This document shows, in pieces, positions 5,914 through 9,394 of a stretch of DNA of 9,394 nt; position 1 is the stretch's first letter, and the number at the start of each line of letters is the position of its first letter. Under the pieces are notes generated by a model. The model saw only the letters and a list, made by a program, of their open reading frames with translations, did no database searches and was not told the origin of the DNA. Origin of the DNA: Mycobacterium sp. (GTDB taxonomy: Bacteria; Actinomycetota; Actinomycetes; Mycobacteriales; Mycobacteriaceae); contig VERS01000040.1 of assembly GCA_018882545.1 (NCBI GenBank), forward strand, positions 1 to 9,394, read 5' to 3'. The translations under genes and the position numbers were made by a program.

Positions 5914-6510
5914 TCAGGTTTCCGACCGCCGGCCCCGTACCGCCGAGACGACGTAATCCACGCCGGTGACCACGGTCAGGACGATCGCCGCCCACATCAC
6001 CCACCACGCGACCGTCGTCCACATCGCCGGCCATCCCTGCAGCGGCAGGATGAACAAGCCGATGGCGATCGCCTGCACGAGGGTTTTGAGCTTGCCGCCC
6101 CGACTGGCCGGGATGACTCCCCGGCTGATGACGGCGAACCGCAGCACAGTGACTCCGATCTCCCGAACCAGGATCAGCACCGTGATCCACCACGGCAGGT
6201 CGCCGAGCATGGACAGTCCGATCAGCGCGGCCCCGATCAGCATTTTGTCGGCGATCGGATCAGCCAGCTTGCCGAACTCGCTGATCACGCCGTAGCTGCG
6301 CGCCAAGGAACCGTCCAGCCGGTCGGTAATGACGGCCACCGCGAAAATCACGAAAGCGGTTATCCGACTGGCTGGTTCATGCCCATCACCGGCGAACAGG
6401 AAAAGCAGGAAGATCGGGACCAGGACCAGGCGCAGCCCGGTCAGGAGATTGGGGACGTGAACCATCCAGTCGTGCCGAATCACCGGCGAAGTCTCAGGCT
6501 GGCCGCTCAC
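5914..6510 (-). CDS. pgsA3: CDP-alcohol phosphatidyltransferase, phosphatidylglycerophosphate synthase type (PgsA3)
   Basis: A 198-residue integral membrane enzyme that, by family, transfers a phosphatidyl group from CDP-diacylglycerol to glycerol-3-phosphate, the committed step to phosphatidylglycerol and cardiolipin. The full CDP-alcohol phosphotransferase signature D-x2-DG-x2-AR-x8-G-x3-D-x3-D is present: D63, D66, G67, A70, R71, G80, D84, D88. Hydrophobic helices lie at about 20-40, 50-62, 90-120, 145-160 and 165-190. Start: GTG at 6510, because the longer in-frame reading to 6633 overlaps argA and gives a non-family N-terminus, and because a -10 box lies 7 nt upstream (leaderless). It matches Rv2746c (PgsA3) by motif, size and position; substrate specificity is by homology. 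It lies 74 nt upstream of clgR on the same strand. Confidence 0.9.
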   Translation of the reverse strand: MSGQPETSPVIRHDWMVHVPNLLTGLRLVLVPIFLLFLFAGDGHEPASRITAFVIFAVAVITDRLDGSLARSYGVISEFGKLADPIADKMLIGAALIGLSMLGDLPWWITVLILVREIGVTVLRFAVISRGVIPASRGGKLKTLVQAIAIGLFILPLQGWPAMWTTVAWWVMWAAIVLTVVTGVDYVVSAVRGRRSET

Positions 6511-6517
6511 GGCCAAT

Positions 6518-6523
6518 AGAATA
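6518..6523 (-). promoter_or_regulatory. pgsA3 -10 box, leaderless promoter
   Basis: TATTCT on the minus strand (TANNNT form) is followed by 7 nt and then the GTG at 6510, so transcription should begin at or next to the start codon. No Shine-Dalgarno sequence is visible before this GTG, as expected for a leaderless mRNA. No convincing -35 was found. Confidence 0.65.
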
Positions 6524-6589
6524 TCGGTTCGTTCCAGAAAGCCCTTGAAGGAAGCCTGCTTTCGCAGGTTGCCGGATACCGAGCAGCGA

Positions 6590-6595
6590 TAGGGT
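6590..6595 (+). promoter_or_regulatory. argA -10 box, leaderless promoter
   Basis: TAGGGT is followed by 7 nt and the GTG at 6603; transcription should start at the start codon. A -35-like TTGCCG (6569-6574) lies 15 nt upstream, a slightly short spacer. There is no clear ribosome binding site. The same geometry is seen for the divergent pgsA3. Confidence 0.65.
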
Positions 6596-6602
6596 GGCGG
6601 CC

Positions 6603-7142
6603 GTGACCGACTACTCCCCCGGAGTGCCGTCAATTGACGCCCTCGGCGGTGAGGTGGGGATTCGCCGCGCCCGGACCTCCGACGTACCGCAGATCAAGAG
6701 TCTGGTGGACACCTACGCCGGACGGATCCTGCTGGAGAAGAATCTGGTGACCCTCTATGAGTCGGTCCAGGAATTCTGGGTGGCCGAACGGGGGGGTCAA
6801 GTTATCGGGTGCGGTGCCCTGCATGTCCTGTGGGCGGATCTGGGTGAGGTCCGCACGGTTGCCGTGGATCCCGCGTTGAGGGGCAACGGCATCGGGCACG
6901 CGATCGTCAACCGGTTGCTGGAGGTGGCCCGCGAACTGCAACTCCAGCGCCTGTTCGTACTGACCTTCGAGACGGCGTTCTTCGCATTCCACGGTTTCAC
7001 CGAGATAGAGGGCACCCCGGTGACCGCGGAGGTCTACGACGAGATGCGCCGCTCCTACGACGTCGGTGTGGCAGAGTTCCTTGACCTCAGCTACGTCAAG
7101 CCCAACATCCTGGGTAACACCCGGATGCTGTTGGTGCTCTGA
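6603..7142 (+). CDS. argA: GNAT-type L-glutamate N-acetyltransferase, first step of arginine synthesis
   Basis: A 179-residue single-domain GNAT protein that acetylates L-glutamate with acetyl-CoA to begin arginine synthesis. It closely resembles Rv2747 (about 174 aa): RRARTSDVPQIKSLVDTYAG, LLEKNLVTLYESVQEFWVAE and the C-terminus DLSYVKPNILGNTRMLLVL are shared. The acetyl-CoA loop is RGNGIG (93-98) in the motif A region 86-102. This is the short actinobacterial form without the amino-acid-kinase domain of classical ArgA. The first 18 or so residues vary within the family. GTG at 6603 was chosen over the in-frame GTG at 6594, because the latter overlaps the -10 box. It diverges from pgsA3 across 92 nt and converges on ftsK across 45 nt. 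I saw no ArgR-type operator in the gap, but it is short and I cannot exclude one. Confidence 0.93.
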   Translation: MTDYSPGVPSIDALGGEVGIRRARTSDVPQIKSLVDTYAGRILLEKNLVTLYESVQEFWVAERGGQVIGCGALHVLWADLGEVRTVAVDPALRGNGIGHAIVNRLLEVARELQLQRLFVLTFETAFFAFHGFTEIEGTPVTAEVYDEMRRSYDVGVAEFLDLSYVKPNILGNTRMLLVL

Positions 7143-7202
7143 GGAACTCAGAACTCGTCCGGGGAACTCAGAACTCGTCCGGGGAACTCAGAACTCCTCC
7201 GG
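7143..7202. repeat. 20-bp tandem repeat, three copies, spanning the end of ftsK
   Basis: The unit GGAACTCAGAACTCGTCCGG is at 7143-7162 and 7163-7182; the third copy (7183-7202) differs by one base (CTCCTCC for CTCGTCC). On the minus strand each copy reads as CCG-GA(G/C)-GAG-TTC-TGA, that is Pro-Glu/Asp-Glu-Phe-stop, and the copy at 7183-7202 is the actual ftsK end. The array fills the whole argA/ftsK junction. No stable inverted repeat is visible, so it is not a clear terminator. Confidence 0.92.
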
Positions 7203-9394
7203 CACCGCCCTGTCGTCGTCCTCGGAGCCGTCCTCCTCGTCGTAGCCGTCATCCTCGGCGGCCTCTGCCCCCGCACCGCCGCCGCGGATCAGGGCCAGCG
7301 TGGCGACCAACTCGTCGGGCTTGACCAACACCTCGCGGGCTTTGGAACCCTCTGATGGGCCGACGATGCCGCGGGTCTCCATCAGGTCCATCAGCCGGCC
7401 TGCCTTGGCAAAGCCCACCCGAAGCTTGCGCTGCAACATCGAGGTGGACCCGAACTGGCTGGAGACGACCAGTTCGACGGCCTGCAGCAGCAGATCCATA
7501 TCCTCGCCGATATCAGGATCCACGTCGGCGCGGTCCCCGCTGGGTTTGGCCGCGGTGACTCCCTCGGTGTACTCCGGTTCGGCCTGGTCCTTACAGGCCG
7601 TCACGACCGCCTGGATCTCCTCGTCGCTGATGTAGGCGCCCTGCAGCCGGACCGGCTTGCTGGCGCCCATCGGCAGAAACAGTCCGTCCCCCATGCCGAT
7701 GAGCTTCTCCGCCCCCGGCTGGTCCAGGATCACCCGGCTGTCGGTCAGCGATGACGTCGCGAAGGCAAGCCTCGACGGGACATTGGTCTTGATCAGGCCG
7801 GTGACGACGTCGACCGACGGGCGCTGGGTGGCCAGCACCAGGTGGATTCCTGCGGCGCGGGCCTTCTGGGTGATCCGCACGATGGCGTCCTCGACGTCAC
7901 GGGGAGCGGTCATCATCAGGTCGGCCAACTCGTCGACGATCGCCACGATGTAGGGGTAGGGCTTGTACTCGCGCTTGCTGCCCAGCGGTGTGGTGATCTT
8001 GCCGGACCGGACGTTGGCGTTGAAGTCGTCGATGTGGCGCACCCGGGAGGCCTGCATGTCCTGGTACCGCTGTTCCATTTCCTCCACCAACCAGGTCAAT
8101 GCCGCGGCCGCCTTCTTCGGTGCGGTGATGATCGGGGTGATCAGGTGCGGAATGCCCTCGTAAGGGGTCAACTCGACCATCTTGGGGTCGATCAGGATCA
8201 TCCTGACCTCCTCCGGGGTGGCTCGAGCCAGCAGGGACACCAGCATCGAGTTGACGAAACTGGACTTACCCGACCCGGTCGATCCGGCCACCAGCAGGTG
8301 CGGCATCTTGGCCAGGTTGGCGGAGATGAAGTCGCCTTCGATGTCCTTACCCAGCCCGATCACCAGAGGATGGTGGTCGCTGCGGGTGGAGGGCGCGGTG
8401 AGCACGTCGGCGAGACGCACCATCTCGCGGTCGGTGTTGGGAACCTCGATGCCCACCGCCGACTTGCCCGGGATCGGTGCCAGCAGGCGGACACTCTCGG
8501 TGGCCACCGCATAGGCGATATTGCGTTGCAGCGCAGTGATTTTCTCGACCTTGACCCCGGGGCCGAGCTCGACCTCGTAGCGGGTCACCGTCGGGCCCCG
8601 AGTGCAGCCGGTGACAGCCGCATCGACCTTGAACTGTTCGAGGACCGATGAGATCGCCTCCACCATCTGGTCATTGGCCGAACTACGCCGCTTCGGTGGG
8701 TCACCCGGGGTGAGCAGGTCCAGCGACGGCAGGGTGTAGGGCCCCTCCACCACCCGGTCGAGGGATTTGGTCGGCTGTTTGGGTGCGGCGGTTTTTCTGC
8801 GCCGCGGCTTGAGCGGCACCGTCGCGGCGGCCTGCGCGGGCGTGGCCTCGTCGAGGGGGTAGTTGTCGTAGGGGGTGCCGTTGGGCGGATCGTCGACGGC
8901 GCGATCGCCCTCGCCGCCGTAATCGTCGCTGTCGGCGTAGCCGGCGCCGAAGTACCCGCCGGCGTCGTCGCCGTCGTCGTAGCCGGCGTCGTAGCCGTCG
9001 TCGTAATCGTCACTCTCGACGTAGTCGTCGTCGTGGTATCCGCTGCGGGTGCCGAACATCGAGTACAGGGCGGCTGGCAACTCGCGGATCGTGATGCCGG
9101 TCACCAGAAGCACGCCGAAGGTCGCGGTGAAGATCAGCAGGGGCGTTGCGATCCAGGCGGTCAGCCCATCGGCCAGCGGACCGCCCACGACGAAGCCGAT
9201 GAACCCGCCGGCACGTTGCCGCGCCGCCGGATCGGTGGGCGATCCCGACCACAGATGCCACAGTCCGAGCACCGGCAGGCAGATCATCGCCGCACCCAGA
9301 ACCAGCCGCGGCCGGGCTTCGGGATCGGGCTCGGTGCGCATCAGCACAACGGCGATCACGCCGAGCAGAAGCGGCAGGAAGATGAACGACCCGC
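7188..9394 (-). CDS. ftsK: DNA translocase FtsK/SpoIIIE (5' end beyond window)
   Basis: FtsK couples division to chromosome segregation: membrane-anchored at the septum, it pumps DNA toward the terminus region with ATP. The window has 734 residues; the N-terminus (perhaps 100-150 residues, as M. tuberculosis FtsK is about 883 aa) is missing. In order: end of the membrane domain (about 9085-9394, three hydrophobic segments), acidic Asp/Tyr/Gly linker (8889-9038), a basic stretch KPRRRK, alpha/beta motor domain with Walker [10 protein letters not shown] (8259-8285) and Walker [12 protein letters not shown] (7917-7949), gamma winged-helix DNA-reading domain (about 7305-7511, [20 protein letters not shown]), and a strongly acidic tail ending VPEEF. 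The motor and gamma domain look complete. The last codons lie in a 20-bp tandem repeat. It converges on argA. Confidence 0.96.
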   Translation of the reverse strand, partial: GSFIFLPLLLGVIAVVLMRTEPDPEARPRLVLGAAMICLPVLGLWHLWSGSPTDPAARQRAGGFIGFVVGGPLADGLTAWIATPLLIFTATFGVLLVTGITIRELPAALYSMFGTRSGYHDDDYVESDDYDDGYDAGYDDGDDAGGYFGAGYADSDDYGGEGDRAVDDPPNGTPYDNYPLDEATPAQAAATVPLKPRRRKTAAPKQPTKSLDRVVEGPYTLPSLDLLTPGDPPKRRSSANDQMVEAISSVLEQFKVDAAVTGCTRGPTVTRYEVELGPGVKVEKITALQRNIAYAVATESVRLLAPIPGKSAVGIEVPNTDREMVRLADVLTAPSTRSDHHPLVIGLGKDIEGDFISANLAKMPHLLVAGSTGSGKSSFVNSMLVSLLARATPEEVRMILIDPKMVELTPYEGIPHLITPIITAPKKAAAALTWLVEEMEQRYQDMQASRVRHIDDFNANVRSGKITTPLGSKREYKPYPYIVAIVDELADLMMTAPRDVEDAIVRITQKARAAGIHLVLATQRPSVDVVTGLIKTNVPSRLAFATSSLTDSRVILDQPGAEKLIGMGDGLFLPMGASKPVRLQGAYISDEEIQAVVTACKDQAEPEYTEGVTAAKPSGDRADVDPDIGEDMDLLLQAVELVVSSQFGSTSMLQRKLRVGFAKAGRLMDLMETRGIVGPSEGSKAREVLVKPDELVATLALIRGGGAGAEAAEDDGYDEEDGSEDDDRAVPEEF
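8889..9038 (-). repeat. Low-complexity acidic linker of FtsK encoded by GTCGTC-like repeats
   Basis: About 50 residues rich in Asp, Gly and Tyr with recurring [15 protein letters not shown] blocks, encoded on the plus strand by imperfect GTCGTCGTAGCC-like triplet repeats. It lies between the membrane domain and the motor domain, where FtsK linkers are variable in length and sequence. It is probably prone to in-frame length change. Confidence 0.8.

Noticed and set aside
6511..6633. Longer pgsA3 reading frame starting at 6633.
   Set aside because: It would overlap argA and its promoter, and the added 41 residues are not like the family; the GTG at 6510 with a -10 box fits better.
7143..7202. 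CRISPR array or terminator at the argA/ftsK junction.
   Set aside because: The copies are contiguous without spacers, and no inverted repeat pairs well.

Overview
The window is high-GC actinobacterial DNA and almost certainly comes from a Mycobacterium (Mycolicibacterium-type) chromosome. The gene order recA - DUF3046 - MGT-type glycosyltransferase - pspM - pspA (35 kDa antigen) - clgR - pgsA3 - argA - ftsK matches the M. tuberculosis Rv2737c-Rv2748c neighbourhood. There is nothing here for ephG, PE_PGRS47 or the N-terminal part of pspN, which lie between the same genes in M. tuberculosis, so a species outside the tuberculosis complex is likely. This is a core-genome locus, not an island; the one clearly mobile element is an intein.

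Positions 1-2256, read leftwards: recA, missing about its last 20 codons at the window edge, interrupted in frame by a 368-residue protein-splicing intein (375-1478). The intein carries a LAGLIDADG homing endonuclease and sits at the site used by the M. leprae RecA intein. The site used by the M. tuberculosis RecA intein is present but empty. Upstream are two promoter signatures: a LexA-independent RecA-NDp (PafBC-type) motif and a LexA/SOS promoter whose 16-nt spacer is the SOS box itself.

Positions 2288-5903, same strand: a five-gene run clgR - pspA - pspM - glycosyltransferase - DUF3046. The first three are the mycobacterial phage-shock/envelope-stress module. A SigE-like promoter precedes clgR, with an inverted repeat covering its -10 and predicted start. 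The 205-nt clgR-pspA gap holds a GC-rich hairpin and an 11-bp tandem repeat containing five CTAG tetramers. The glycosyltransferase and DUF3046 genes follow closely and may be read by the same transcripts, placing the PSP module next to recA.

Positions 5914-7142: pgsA3 (phospholipid synthesis, leftward) and argA (arginine synthesis, rightward) diverge from a 92-nt gap. Both have the same layout, a TANNNT -10 box, 7 nt, then GTG, as expected of leaderless mRNAs. Positions 7143-9394: the convergent ftsK translocase gene (5' end beyond the window), whose last codons lie in the third copy of a 20-bp tandem repeat that fills the argA/ftsK junction.

Taken together the locus covers DNA repair (recA), envelope-stress sensing and membrane care (clgR/psp, pgsA3), arginine synthesis and chromosome segregation at division (ftsK). 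I see no rRNA, tRNA, CRISPR array, IS element or phage gene.
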